Shown here piece by piece: positions 47,349 to 60,111 of a DNA stretch of 64,000 nucleotides (positions are counted from its first letter, which is position 1; each line of letters starts with the position of its first letter). Origin of the DNA: Viscum album. Taxonomy: Eukaryota > Streptophyta > Magnoliopsida > Santalales > Viscaceae. The stretch lies in NCBI GenBank assembly GCA_963277665.1, contig OY728122.1:1548468868-1548532867 (forward strand). Reading direction: 5' to 3'. The position numbers and the translations under genes were made by a program. Below the pieces are notes generated by a model. It was given only the letters and a program-made list of their open reading frames with translations, was not told the DNA's origin and ran no database searches.

Positions 47349-50300
47349 ATCCTTGATATGATATAATGATTACCTTTTCAAAATTAAGGGATAAATTTCA
47401 ATCATATAAAATTTTATGGAATATCACTTTAATTATTTCCAAAATACCAATGTTCAAAACTATAATTGTGTGATGTGAAAAAAATTATTAATTAATTTCA
47501 AAAACAATTATTAACCATATTGATATAATAAATAAAATATCATAAAATACTAGTGTTTATGATCATATTAATGGAATAATGATCTTAATGATTTCATAAT
47601 ATAACACATGGAAATTATACTTGAATTATCATTTTGCCTTACCGAAAATGTACTTCTTGAAGTATATAAATATTAAAAAATGGTGTTTTATACTGTAGAA
47701 ATTTGAAAAATGAAAATAACTCCTAATATAATCATGTTTTATAATGTAACCAAATTATAATAAATAATTAAAATTGAAACGATCTTAACTCAGGGAATGA
47801 AAATTCAGTTATAAAAATGTCTTATAATATTTGTAACAAATGAGTAAAAGTTAGTTTGTTTAGAGAAACACATTAAGTTAGAATTTTCCATTAATATAAA
47901 AATATATGATAACAATATATAAATGTGTGGGGAATATACCATTAAAAGGAAAACATTATTCGCAACATAATAACATCTCATGGAATTAGAATTTGAGTCA
48001 TAGAACCCTTTGAGTGTGAGTTAAATTTTAATTACAACCCTTAGAGAAATTAGGCTTTTAATTTGAGCCTAAAATAACATGTATAAAAGGGAATTAATTA
48101 TATTATATCTCAAATTTAAATTAAATACTCCATATAAACTCAATTAGGTGAGTAATAGACAATATGTATAAAAGGGGGGAATTTTTTAATAAATCTGTTA
48201 CCTCGGTCTGGAGACATTCTACACTTTCACCAAAGGTCCAGAATAGTTGAATTAAATTGATTATGTACATACTAAATAACATTATTCCTAACTATATCCA
48301 TATAAAATACTCATTTTTAATTATTCAATAATATATATGAGTTATTTTTTAACTAATTTCATCACTATGAGTATGTAATAATTATCACTTTGAACTATCA
48401 TAAAAAGGTCATGTTGATATCCATTGTTATATAAATTAAATCATTCTTAGAGGTTTTAAGTAATATAATATATGTTATATGACATTTTACAAACCTATAA
48501 TTTCATTTAGTGGAATTTTTTCGTATGATGCATGATGATGATATCTATGACCATCATGATTATGTAACACATTGTGAATGTATGTTGATTTATTAATAAT
48601 TATACTAAAATTATTATTTCATCAAATAAATGAAAATAAAACATTATATATATATAATATTTTACTATTAAATGTGTTATTAGTTTCATACATCATATAA
48701 ATATGTAGTATTTTTATTGTATGTGGTTAAATCAACCCAACTATAAACCTTCCATGATTAACAAATGATTATGAGGTGGTTTCTTTTTAATGTAATTATT
48801 AAAATCATAGTGATATTATTGGGTTCTTATTAGATTGATATATCATATTTCAAATAATGTATATAAAGGAGATAATTTATTTAACTTCATTACTAAAAAT
48901 TAAGTGATCATTTTCCCCTTAGTTTTTTTTTTGATTTAAATGATTGAAATAATTATGATCATTTGTTGATCATATCATTTGTATAAAGACCATTATTTAA
49001 AACTAGAATGATAATTTTATAATAAAAATGATATTTATCAAATATACACATTTTCATAACCATCTATATATGGTTTTGAAGAAAATAAAAAATAGATATT
49101 AGTCATTCAATGGAGGTTGTATTCTACACGTACGCATGATTGATTATTTCATTTTATGTAGAATGAGATAAATATATGGTATATTTTATTATTTTATAAT
49201 ATATTATATTTTATAAATTTAATAATATTTTAATAAATTTAATTTTTGGGCTCATAGAGTAATTTTTTTATGTAGAATGAAACATGCTGTTCTGTGTATG
49301 CTGTTTTCCACAGAGATACAAATAGATGTTGTTCCCTCATTTCCTAAGGGAAATGGGGAAATTTGATTAATTATTATCTCCCCTTAATAATAAATTTTAT
49401 TATATAAAAAATAATTATTTCATTACATATGTATTTGAACAATAAAATTGGAATGTTACAATATATCCCAAATATGTTAGTTAAAAATGATAACTCATGT
49501 TGAGAAAATTGATATTTCCATTGAAAATCCCTTGGAAATGGGTTGAATAATATACTCTTTATTGACTAGTTGGTAAAAATACAAAAAATAGGATTATATA
49601 TGTAGGATGAATATATATTTTTAGATGTTAATTGATTATTTAGAGTTGTATTGAAGGGGTTTTCAGATTCCATTTTTATTTGAGGTGGGACTCACATTTT
49701 GCTAAATATATTCTCTTAATATAAAGGGAAAACATTTTAAAAATGTCTTGTCACTCCAAAAAAAGAAATATAATTCAGTATAAGGTGATATAAGATCATT
49801 AATTTCACAAAAATGCAATTAGAAAAATATTTATAAATTGTTTCAATCCATTTACCCTGAGTATTTTACTTTTTACATTCAATTTTCTTTCACAGTAAAT
49901 ATATTTCTCCTAAAAAACCTAATATGTATCCCTTAAGATAAGGTTGAAATTACTTTAAAATTCTGAACGTCTTAACAATAATATAAAAAAAATTATTTTA
50001 ATTTATTTTATCGATGAGATAGAAATATATTTTTAATAAGTTGTTACATTTATGTTAAATATTTGAAAATATTAGTTACAATTTTATTTAAAAATATTTG
50101 TTTTTAATTAAAAATTAATATTTTAAAATATGTTTTATTTCCTATAAAAATATATTAGTCAATAAAAATTCTTCATAAATTTAATTTTAATATAATGTAA
50201 TTGTTAAGCAAGAAATGTCATGATATATAAAAAAAGAATATTTCACCATCACTAAAAAATTGTTATTTTAGAAAGAAAATAATTTTATTGTTATGTTAAT

Positions 50301-53012
50301 ATGATTAATCCAAAAGTGATTCTCATTTCATCATATTGAAATTATAAATATTTAATATTTTAATTTTAAAATAAAAACTATGATATAATGGAAATAATTT
50401 TTATTGGAAATTAGCTTATAATAAAATATATTTGTCTCATTCATATATATGACTGTTTATTATTTAAATTTGTATTATAAAAATATTCATATTAAATACA
50501 TTTTATAATAATTAATTAAATGTTTCGTCAAATTTATATGCATGTAGTATAAAATTACAAAATTTAGAAATGTATATTTCATTGAATAATTAGACCGTAC
50601 TAGTCATTTTAGATATACAAGTTGAATTTCATTCACATTAAAAGTCACCTTTGTATCATTTTAATAATTATTTCATAAATAAATTATGCATATTCATTCC
50701 TAATAATTAATAAACAATGATTTAATAGTTTAATCCCCTCATTATTTTATTTTTAATTATATTTATGGTCAATAAGAAATCGAACTCATTAACTTATTTT
50801 AACATAATAATTTATCAAAATTAAAACTTAATATATTCTCCAACATTAAATAAGTTGTTTCCACTAAATCTAACTCATATTATTTGAGTAATTATTTATA
50901 GGGAACTCATTATTAAAATTTCACCACTATATGATCATACATTAATTTATGTTGTGGAATGAAAAATATACATATGAAAATTATTATAAGTTATTTATTA
51001 AGAGGGATAATGAATTCCCAATGTCACATTAAATTCTAATTAGGGAAGAATCATCAGAACCATAACTAAAAACATTCGAATAAACCTAAAAATTATAATA
51101 TGATAATCCAACATCTATTGTTTTATATTTATTATTCAATATAGTATATTTTGTGATAATTTTTATTCCATATTACACTAGTAAATAGGGAGTTAAAACT
51201 TAATATATTTTTCATTTGTAGATGTTAAACATGATTTTAATTGTTCACATTATAGTTCGTGACTATTTCTATTATTATCATACATAGTGGAACACTTAGT
51301 AACAAATTTACCAACTCTATTTCAATTTTTTAAAAATTATTTTCGCATCATCACTCTTTACCTTACACTTGTGTGATTGATGTCATTCATCTACACCCAT
51401 ATAGAATATAACTATCTCATTAAGAAAATTCCCCCCTCATGAATCTTCCCTAATTTATTTACATGTAATAAATTGAATGTTTTTCAATCCTTAACATAGT
51501 GACATGAATTTCAATGTGATACAATCATTATATACATTGGTGTGTTTGTTACTTCAACTATGTTAACATTATAAATCAGGATTCTTGGAAGCTTGACCAT
51601 AATAGTCACATGATATCTCTATCCATCCCCTATCCCACTATGGTTTTCATTGGGATAGTTTCTACACTATCTATGTAATTCATTAAAAAATGGAATCATT
51701 TTAGATGTATCCATTAATAAAAACAAAAAATTGAACATGTGAATTAATTGATACAAGGAAAGTATAACATATAACCATTGGAAATTTTTTCCTCATGATA
51801 TCTTACTCTAGTACATAATGAAGTTAGTCTATATTTTTACACACTCAACTTATATTAGACTCAGGGGACATTGTACCAGAATTTGTTTAATCGAAATCAT
51901 TCTTAATTCATTGAATGTAAACTTTTTTTGGGTTCTCTCATATTTGTAAACATAATTTTGTAAATTGGTCTATCAAATAACCATGAACAATCATAAAATT
52001 TTATAATATAATAAAAAATTAACTTATATAAACTTAAAACCCATTTTATCTTTAAGCATGGACACCAAATATTAATTTACAAACACGATAACCTATAAAT
52101 CTCAAATTTGAATTCATGATTTTCATGGTATCCTTCTCATTTGGTAATCTAAGATAAAACATATAAAATAAATTATAATGGATCATAAATAGAATATGAA
52201 TTTACAAAATCATATCCCCCAGGATTAAAAAACCATGTGTGTAGCCTGACCACTTTTTCATGGAGCAGGTGACCTTTGAGTTGATACCCAATATGCCCAT
52301 GTCATGGTCATTCCCTCAAGGTATATCTTTACCAGAGCCTCCAACAAGATTTAATATATATATATATATGGATTTATTTTCATAGATTATATATTAATCT
52401 CTACATAAAAATATTATCCTGATTTTATCCACTATAAAGAATTATTATTTTGACATATCCCTAGAGTTTTTACAATATTTTATTTATCCAAATACTCAAA
52501 TAAAATTCAATTATTTCCTTAATGGTAACTTCTAAACAATTATGAATTGTTATATATGAAATTTACATTCTTATAAACATTAACATATCATCCCATTAAT
52601 TATCCTAAATAAACTTCTAATCACTATTTTGTCTTTACTGAAATATAATAATACATATGGATCCCTAGATCCATAATATCAATTTTAGTTTCTTATCCAA
52701 ATACTTCACATACAAGATTTTATAGAATCTATATATTCTTAGACATAACATTCCATATTTACATGGGAAAATGAAAATATTTTTTCACATACATTATCAA
52801 TACTCTTATGGTATATAAATTTATAGAATTGGGAAAATTAATGAAATACGAAAGAGAATATTATTTTTATCAATAATGTATTTCTATATTATATATAAAT
52901 TTAATTAATCCATTATTAATATTTAACATTTACAAAAAATTATTACATATTTACTATAATTATAAACATTTCACATGTACATCATTACCTCATAATATAG
53001 AGAATATAAACA
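47349..53012. other. 5.7-kb AT-rich interval, with one LTR-like remnant
   Basis: No coding domain was recognised. An LTR-like end is described at 49095-49460. A less AT-rich patch at 52220-52350 includes TTTACCAGAGCC, which resembles a primer-binding site, but I could not find an LTR end next to it. The rest is A/T-rich with short poly-A and AT runs. Confidence 0.5.
49095..49460 (-). repeat. possible end of a gypsy LTR remnant
   Basis: The stretch ends GGAATGTTACA, the plus-strand form of a TGTAACATTCC LTR start. The part ATTCAATGGAGG...TACACGTACGCATGATT at 49110-49145 resembles 10225-10255 in element A (TTCATTGAGATG...TATGTACGCATGATT). The other end and any partner LTR were not found, so it may be a solo or truncated LTR. 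Confidence 0.35.
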
Positions 53013-53017
53013 TACGA
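53013..53017. repeat. target-site duplication of element D, left copy TACGA
   Basis: TACGA precedes the left LTR, and TATGA at 62736-62740 follows the right LTR. They differ by one CG-to-TG transition. Confidence 0.65.
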
Positions 53018-55634
53018 TTTAATGACCTAACATAAAAAATAACATTATCTATATATTTTAAATATATTTCAATTCGTTAAATTCCCATTGATCTTTTAGA
53101 TTTATTATTTTATAATGTTATTCCATAACTCATAAATATCAAGAAACAACATACAATGTTGGAACATCTAGAATAAGACCATTTTTTCCTAAACAGATCA
53201 CTTTTTACACAAAAAAACAACAAGATTTCTTCATCAAACTTCATTATATTTAACTTGGATTCATTATTATTATTACACATCTTTATAACCTGTGAAAAAA
53301 TAAAAAACATGGTATTCCCATAAAAAACTCAGTAAGTTATAAAAAAATGAGGAAATATACAAATTTTTCATCGATACCTATAAGAATATGAAACGATTTC
53401 ATGACAATCATCTCTCCCATATATACATACATTGTGACACATGAGATCTCAATTAATAATAATAAATCATATATATAAACCATAAATGTGTATTTTGGAA
53501 TTAATTACATATATTATATCCTTCCATGGCTTCTTTATGATTTTAACTCCCATGGATACCGTACAATGTAATTATCACAACTACCTTATATTGTAACTAA
53601 TGCAGTTACACATGGAGTAACCATACTGATGATCTCCATATTTCACATAGCCAATGCACTGGAGGGAGATAATCATAGCTCCCTATATCCTAAAAAATTC
53701 CCAATAACAATAAAATAATCATGAAAAATTATTAATTTCATAAATACATTTCCTTTTAATTTTAAAAAATTAATATTTTAAAAGAGTCTCTTTAATGGAT
53801 GGTCCTTTAAAATATCAAATAGTTGATGTGGGAAATTAATATAATTGAAGAAATATGTGTATAATCATAAAAAAAACATAATAAAAAATAAAATAAACAA
53901 AAATTCATCCCAAAAATTATATTAATATCAAATAATTAATAATGTACAAGGTTAACGAAAATAATGGATATTTGGATAAAAATTATCTTACATCGGGTTG
54001 GTCTTATTTCAAACATAATAAAGTAGCCAGTATATCATTTACAAGGTTTTTCATAATATTTATAGAAATATATTAATTTCCATAACACCTTAAATGATCA
54101 TTTTATAACATCATCTGACCCATTTATTAATAATATTTTGTTATTTAGATTTTTCGGGTGTGTTCTTTACATGATTTCCATGGTCGGTTCATAACATATT
54201 TTCTTGTAAAAAGGTTGAGAATCTCCACATGTGGAATGAGATAGCGATAATTATTTTCCATAATATTAAATAATGAAATAAAGTTTTTATGTTAATTATT
54301 TTTAAGATGAATCATTAGATAATTCATTAGTGATATTTGTTAAGATCATTTTATTGGTTCTTCGATAATCATGAACATGTTTCATCATATAAAATTAATA
54401 TTATGTGTATAATTTAATTATAGAACATAATAGAGTTCAATTAATACACATTAAAATATTTTTAAACCATAAAAAATATTTTTACAATGATATTTGAAGG
54501 AATTAATGGATGTTTATGACACATCATCCATGATGACGGTAAATAAACAAATCACTCTTAGTGTTTTTATATTTATAATAAGATGAATAGGAGAGGCAGA
54601 ATGATGAAGATTTTTTTGATAAACATAAAAATAATAAAATAATATATATAATACTAGATAATTTATTCCTCCTAGGTAGGTGGTGGTGAAGACAATATAA
54701 GAATATAAAATAATTGAAAATTAATCACATGAAAATGAAAGAGGATCTTTTACTCTTGATTTCTTCTATATGAGATCCTTTTTGAGGCCATTGGTTTGGG
54801 CCTTTTGATAAGATCATATGGTCTTCAACGTGGGTAAGAGACTTGGTAATGGTATTGGGTAGAATTTATAACATTATCAAAGATTGATAATTGTTAGAGG
54901 AATAAGGGATTGATGGTTTTATTTATACAGAATGTGAGGGAGATTTAAATAAATTTCAAAGGACTCCTCATTAGTTGTATATGCAAACACATGGGAATGA
55001 TCATTATTTTATCCAATGGTATTTACCACTTGGGACAACTCAAATAATATTTTAATCATCAATATTCATCAATAATGATTACAACATTATATAATCATTA
55101 TAATGTCAATAAACACATGAAAACTTAAAACAATATTTTTACAATTCCCCAAAAATTCTACTATCATAGAAAAATACCAAAAAATAATAAAAAATTTATC
55201 ATATGTTGAATTAAACATTAAACTCAATTTTTTAAATTTTTTTCAAAATATAATTATATTTATTATTAAATATATCAATTTTTAATTAAAAATATAAAAC
55301 ATTTAAAAATGTAACTCATTTTATATGTCCTTGAAAAATTAATCAAGGTCTCATTATCTTATAAACATAAGAAAATAAAATTAATATATGATTTATTAGT
55401 CATAACTGTGATATTACTATTCATATTAAAATTCATAAGAAGAAGTTACTATTAACCAAAAATCAAGTTAATACTATCAAAATCCATATAATTTACGAAT
55501 CAAAACTGTAGATGACTTTTTTCGGAAATTCAAAACATATAAGTGAAAAATTATGTTTGACAGCTAGTTTATTAATATATATTGAAAAAAAATTCATGAA
55601 TTAAAATTTATATTTAAAACCATTGGGTGTTATA
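53018..55634 (-). repeat. element D left LTR (3' LTR in its own orientation)
   Basis: It aligns with 60112-62735. Examples are TTTAAATATATTTCAATTCG near 53058 with 60150, CACATCATCCATGATGACGG near 54520 with 61620, and TAATTAATCATATTTTATAA-type stretches near the ends. Its terminal TG and CA have both mutated (TT at the left, TATA at the right). Confidence 0.75.
54917..54930 (-). promoter_or_regulatory. candidate TATA box, D left LTR
   Basis: The minus strand reads CTGTATAAATAAAA. It corresponds to the site at 62017-62026 in the other LTR. Confidence 0.45.
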
Positions 55635-55647
55635 TTCTCCCCACCTT
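55635..55647 (-). other. polypurine tract of element D
   Basis: The minus strand reads AAGGTGGGGAGAA directly before the 3' LTR. Confidence 0.75.
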
Positions 55648-55674
55648 CTAGAAATAGAATACATGAAATTTTAT

Positions 55675-56110
55675 TTACTTATTAAACATGTTGGGGTGCC
55701 TTTCCTCCAGAGAATTTTCAGATTCGCATGTTGCGTCTTCAACCACATGGTTTCTCCACAAAATCATTACCTGGTGGATTAACTTATTCTTTAAAAATTT
55801 TACTCCACTATTGATAATGTGAAAACGTTTCTCTTCATATGAATGATTCTCTTCTAGATGTACTACATATGGGATCAACATATGTGATGGATCTGGATCA
55901 AACATCCACAACATTGAAAGATGAAAGGAATTGTGTACCAGAGATATACTTAGAGGAAAGACTACTCGGATGGTTATTGGTACTTCATTATCCATGATTT
56001 AATAAGGTCCAATGAAACAAAAAATTAGCTTTCCTTTCATTCAAAAATTCATAACAATTTCCATGCTGACATTCTATGAAAAACAAGATCACCTACCTCA
56101 AAACAAAAGA
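55675..56110 (-). pseudogene. element D integrase C-terminus with chromodomain
   Basis: Starting near 56100 on the minus strand, FEVGDLVF opens the GPY/F module. A frameshift follows. An uninterrupted stretch at 55995-55675 then reads VHNSFHLSMLWMFDPDPSHM, PYVVHLEENHSYEEK, HQVMILWRNHVVEDATCE and RHPNMFNK. These match VHNVFHVSMLRKYVPDPSH, the LEEDLSYEE block and the chromodomain IPLVKVLWRNHG.EEATWE...YPHLF. The chromodomain Trp of ATWE is Cys here. It is the best-preserved coding part of D, and it identifies the element as a chromovirus. Confidence 0.85.
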
Positions 56111-57060
56111 GTTGCCTCTTGTTATCTGCATAACTTTTCTACCTACTCTAATCTATCCTCATTTGTTGATGAATTATCTACACATTTTCAGCCAAATGCT
56201 CTAGTAATTCTCGTCCCATCATTTTCTATTCCTTAACTTCATCCCAAAAAGATGGAGTTCAACACTACATCCACTATATTGCCTCATAAGGTTCCATATG
56301 CATCCATTAATGAAATATTTTGTGATAGGAAAACAAAACAAATGAAATATGATAATCCTAATTTCCTTGGTAGACCATTGAACATTCTTGAAGCATATCC
56401 ACCAATGTTTGAATCATCAGTTCTATATTCCCATCTGATTGATGATGGAAATCTATATTGAAATTTAATTTTGTTACCAACTGCTTATAAAATCCTTTCA
56501 AAAAGATTGATGTGAACATGGGATCATGGTGAGATACATTTGAAAGAGAAACACCCTATAACAAGAAATTCTATTTATGTTACAACCGATAAAGCTAATC
56601 TAGATAAATAATATCTCAAATAATAAGGAAATGATATGATTTAGTCAATCGATCAACAATAACTGTGATTTCATTGTTACATTGATAAGTCTTTGGTTTT
56701 CCCAAAATAAAGACAATTGATATATTTTCCCGTTTCAACTATGGCATTGGTAAAGGCTGATGCATCACCTTCAGTAACATCCACACATCCTTAAAATATT
56801 GAAATGTTAAACATTTCATGGTAACAATCTAAAATATCTCTATTCATTCAATCCTAAAAGAAATAATCTCGATGGTCTATTTGCATCTTCATACTAGCAT
56901 GTTGAACAAATACCAGGAAACAATGAGCTTCACACAACAATTCTTTCATCAGCTGAGAATCACAAGTCACACATAATCCATTTCTAATTCTCAGAACACA
57001 TTCATTATTAGTGTTACATTTTGGAAACATACCCATTTTAATAAAATTTACTGTTTTTCG
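56111..57060 (-). pseudogene. element D integrase zinc-binding and core remnant
   Basis: The HHCC domain is seen on the minus strand at 57000-56855: LRIRNGLCVTCDSQLMKELL, then EAHCFLVFVQHASMKMQIDH and RDYFF. This parallels RLCVP...L..EIL.EAH...Y..HPG.TKMY.DL...YWW. Both His are present. The catalytic core between 56850 and 56110 is too decayed for me to place the D, D and E residues. Confidence 0.65.
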
Positions 57061-57530
57061 ACTCATGGAATCTAACACTTAGTTTGATTTTCTAAGATTG
57101 GAATTGATTGTGAAATCATAGTACTTTATCAATTCAATCCATCTTCTCTGACTCATGTTTAATTTCTTTAGGGTGAATATATTATTTATACTTTTGTGGT
57201 TTTATATATTTTACATTTGGATCTATATAAATGATGCCTCAAAAATTTTCAAGAAAAAAACAAAGATGCTAATTCCAAATTATATGTGGGATAATATAAC
57301 TCATTATTTTTTAGTTTTCTTAAAGCATATGAAATTTCCATATTATTATGCATCAGAACAAAACAATGTCCCTTTAATAAAAATTCACATTAGATGACAA
57401 ACTCACCATTTATGAATGGTAGGGTCATAACCGAAGCATTCAGAAATCTCCTTTTCAATTATGGAAAACAATCATCAAATTCTTTTATCCATGTTAATTT
57501 AACCCCTTTTAGAATTAACATAGTAAATGG
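57061..57530 (-). pseudogene. element D RNase H remnant
   Basis: Read downward from about 57515: LTWIKEFDDCFP, LKRRFLNASVMTLPFINGEF, KGHCFVLMHNN, EISYALRKLKNNELYYPTYN, LELASLFF, HHLYRSKCKIY and SQSIPILENQTKC. The order is the same as in other gypsy RNase H domains (F.WT.ECE.SF..LK..L...[34 protein letters not shown]). The acidic DAS position is lost. Several stops are present. Confidence 0.75.
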
Positions 57531-57599
57531 ACTAGATAACCACGATAATATTTCAAAAAACCTCTAAAAATAGTTTAACAAACAAACAAAAATATAAAT

Positions 57600-58380
57600 C
57601 TCGGTTATATTTGTGTGTCATGGCCATTCTTCAAAAACTTTTGTTTTAGTAGGAAAAAATGTTATGTAATATTAATGAAAATTATTTCAACCAATATTCA
57701 CAATTTATGAATCGTCCACATAGATTATTTTCATTTCTCGGTTGGAAAAAATCCTTAGATGTTTTTCATCCATTTATATACTTCTAGAATACTCCAAAAT
57801 GACTTCATGAAACTTAACCAAAAATGTATCCAAGAGCTCATGAAATAATCTATTTGTAAGATCTATGAATAAAATATGGGCATTAGTTAACCCAAAATGC
57901 ATAAAAACTAATTCATAATGACTTTATATTATTCGAAAAACCATTTTTGGAATTTCGTATTATTTATCCTTTAGTATATGGTACCAAGGTCACTAGTTAG
58001 TCGTTGAAAAATACTATCCTCCCTGGATCTAATCAAATAATTCATAGATATGAGGAAAATGTTAAATATTATTAATAGTAATGTTATTTAATTCACTATA
58101 ATCAATTTAATGATGCATGGAACCATCTTACTATTTAATGATAAAATTAGGATCTCACCATAGTGATGTGTATGGTCTAAGGATTCCATTATAATGATAC
58201 TCCTAAAATTGATTTTTCAATTCAGGATGTTTTTTTGTTTCATTTGATAAGTGTGATTTGAAATTGTCTTTTCTTCATGAACTAAGTCAATCGGAAATTC
58301 ATCATTATGATTAGGTATAACACCAAGTAACTCATCAGTAAATACATCAATGTATTCATTTACCACCGACACATCATTAA
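57600..58380 (-). pseudogene. pol: element D reverse transcriptase remnant, catalytic site lost
   Basis: The N-terminal blocks are clear at 58375-58200 on the minus strand: VSVVNEYIDVFTDELLGVIP, then HNDEFPIDLVHEEKTISNHT and YQM (VV.EF.DVF.EELPG.PP.REVEF.IDL.PGT.PIS..PYRM). The palm is decayed. Near 57770 HEVILEYSRS stands where FIDDILVYSRS is expected, so both catalytic aspartates are gone. KHLRI follows as the usual EEHLRIV. Confidence 0.75.
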
Positions 58381-58707
58381 TCTGAATATTTCCCTTATAT
58401 TCAACAGCATGAGCAAGATAATTTTCGTTTCCATTTCCAACAGCTTATCAAAGGGATGAAAGGTTATGAATTTTATGGGTTAATTATTTTAGAATAACTA
58501 AATTTCATTCTACAAAAAAATTTATCTAGCTCTATAATAAATCATTTCTTGGTAAAGAGTAATCTAATATGTACCTAAATTTACATCAAAATCTAATAAG
58601 GAAAAAAAATTGGTAATTAATTTCCACATTTAATGATAGGAAGATACTTAACATGATTTTCATTCTGTAACATTCCACCTATTGTTTTAACAAAAACTTT
58701 AGGCTCC

Positions 58708-59086
58708 TGATTGGCATCCAAAAGTCCCAGGATCAAATCTGGGCAGGGGAGAATTCCCGAGTACTGTAGCAGGGTGCTGTAGAAGCACTGTAACAGGTCT
58801 TTATAGCAGTACAACAGTAGTGGCGGAATGTAGCAGTGGAAGCACTGTAGCGGCGGAGGTACTGTAGTAGACCACAATAACGGCGGTGGTACTGTAGCAT
58901 GAACTGTAGATGTGTGGGTACTATAGCAGAACTATTCATTGAGGTGTCTTTATGCGAAAAAATGGGCTTTCTAGCCCTATATACAGGAAACTTGGCCTTG
59001 GGCCTTCGGGCTATGGAATGGGTCACCCTATACCATGTCTAAAGAGGTCATTGGTTTAATAATAAATTGAGGCTTCGACCCCAACA
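58708..59086 (-). mobile_element. GC-richer insert in element D, candidate solo LTR
   Basis: This segment is much richer in G and C than its surroundings and separates gag from pol in D. Read on the minus strand it starts TGTTGGGGTCGAAGCC at 59086. It has a TATA-like CTGTATATAGGGC about 100 bp in (plus 58977-58986), then the CTACAGTAC array, and could end CCAATCA at 58708. This fits a small LTR of 379 bp. I found no convincing target duplication, and the left limit is uncertain. The plus/minus open frames here (58617-59026) are shadows. Confidence 0.45.
58750..58930 (-). repeat. CTACAGTAC degenerate repeat array, about ten units
   Basis: On the minus strand about ten copies of CTACAGTACC or close variants (CTATAGTAC, CTACAGTGC, CTACAGCACC, TTACAGTGC) stand at irregular 14-25 bp steps, partly alternating with CCGCCG-rich spacers. 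The array lies wholly inside the GC-richer insert. Confidence 0.7.
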
Positions 59087-59259
59087 TTTAAAAAAAATAT
59101 ATGAGTAAATAAACAAGTTACCTGATAATAGTACATTGGATTACTCGAATGCTTATTTCCATCATATGTCATTGATTGATTTTTACCCACCACATTCTAT
59201 ATAGATCTATTCTTCTATTTTTTTAAAATGTAAAAGCTGCCATCAGAAGACTCTATTAA

Positions 59260-59860
59260 TAGCCTCTCAACACATCAGATAAGTTTCTCATACCTTTTGA
59301 ATTCTTGGGTGGCCAATTCCCTTCTATATCATGGCTTTAATCCAATGTAAATGCAGTTGATTTTTCTATCAAGACCCTGAATATGATTTGGAGCATTAAT
59401 TTCTATTTGGGTGATGTTCTCTTCCCATACAACCACCAAATCTTCCACATTTTCCCTCTATTAAATTAATTGATTCTCTATCATATATTGAAACCCCTGA
59501 GTAAAATATTTTTAAATGAAAAAACATTTAAATTTATCCCACTCAAGGGATTAAATATTATCTCTATCCCTGTTATTCATGACCACTAAACAATGCTAGA
59601 GAGCTCCACCTTTGAAACATTAAATGGAAATAAAAATATTTTTTTCATCTGAACATTCCATAACAACGAATATCTTTTCCAGGTAATTAATCCGTCCTTT
59701 AGCTACTACTATGTCAGATGATCCACTGAAAGAAAGAGCATACTACCTCATAAACATTTCCACTATCATCATGAAAAATTGTGATGGCTCTGGTTGTTCA
59801 CATGAATGGACTACACCTCCTTTTATTATCTTTTTAGTCTAATCCATTGCTATCTCAAAC
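59260..59860 (-). pseudogene. gag: element D gag remnant
   Basis: On the minus strand near 59730 the frame reads FSGSSDIVVAKGRINYLEKI and VVMECSDEKN. This matches FSG.SDP..AE.WI..LE.IF..M.CSD of chromovirus gag, with the usual Trp changed to Arg. Near 59540 it reads LEWDKFKCFF and YFTQGFQ (W..FK..FY.KYFPQ), then the GLDRKINC block near 59370. Element A gag shares LEWDKFK at the same place. No zinc knuckle is readable; it would fall next to the insert at 59086. Confidence 0.7.
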
Positions 59861-60096
59861 TACTTTGTTCTTATTCCATCCATTCCAAGTTGTGGGTTTA
59901 TAATGATATTAGCCTCTCAGTTCCTCCCATCTTCAGTTTCTCATTCTTCATTTGAAAACCCATTCTGAACAGACATATCGTATATTAAGAAATATGTTAT
60001 CATTTAAATTCAACAACATTTTAACATATATAGAAGGTAATAATCATTTATGGTATAATGTTAACATAATATTAACACATGATGTTATCCAAATTG

Positions 60097-60110
60097 TGCT
60101 CTGACACAAA
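60097..60110 (-). other. primer-binding site of element D
   Basis: The minus strand reads TTGTGTCAGAGCA beside the right LTR, close to the initiator-Met site TGGTATCAGAGC. Confidence 0.7.
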
Positions 60111-60111
60111 C

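Noticed and set aside
52325..52345. Primer-binding-like sequence TTTACCAGAGCCTCC on the plus strand
   Set aside because: It matches the initiator-Met site at about 9 of 12 bases, but no LTR end or retrotransposon interior lies next to it.
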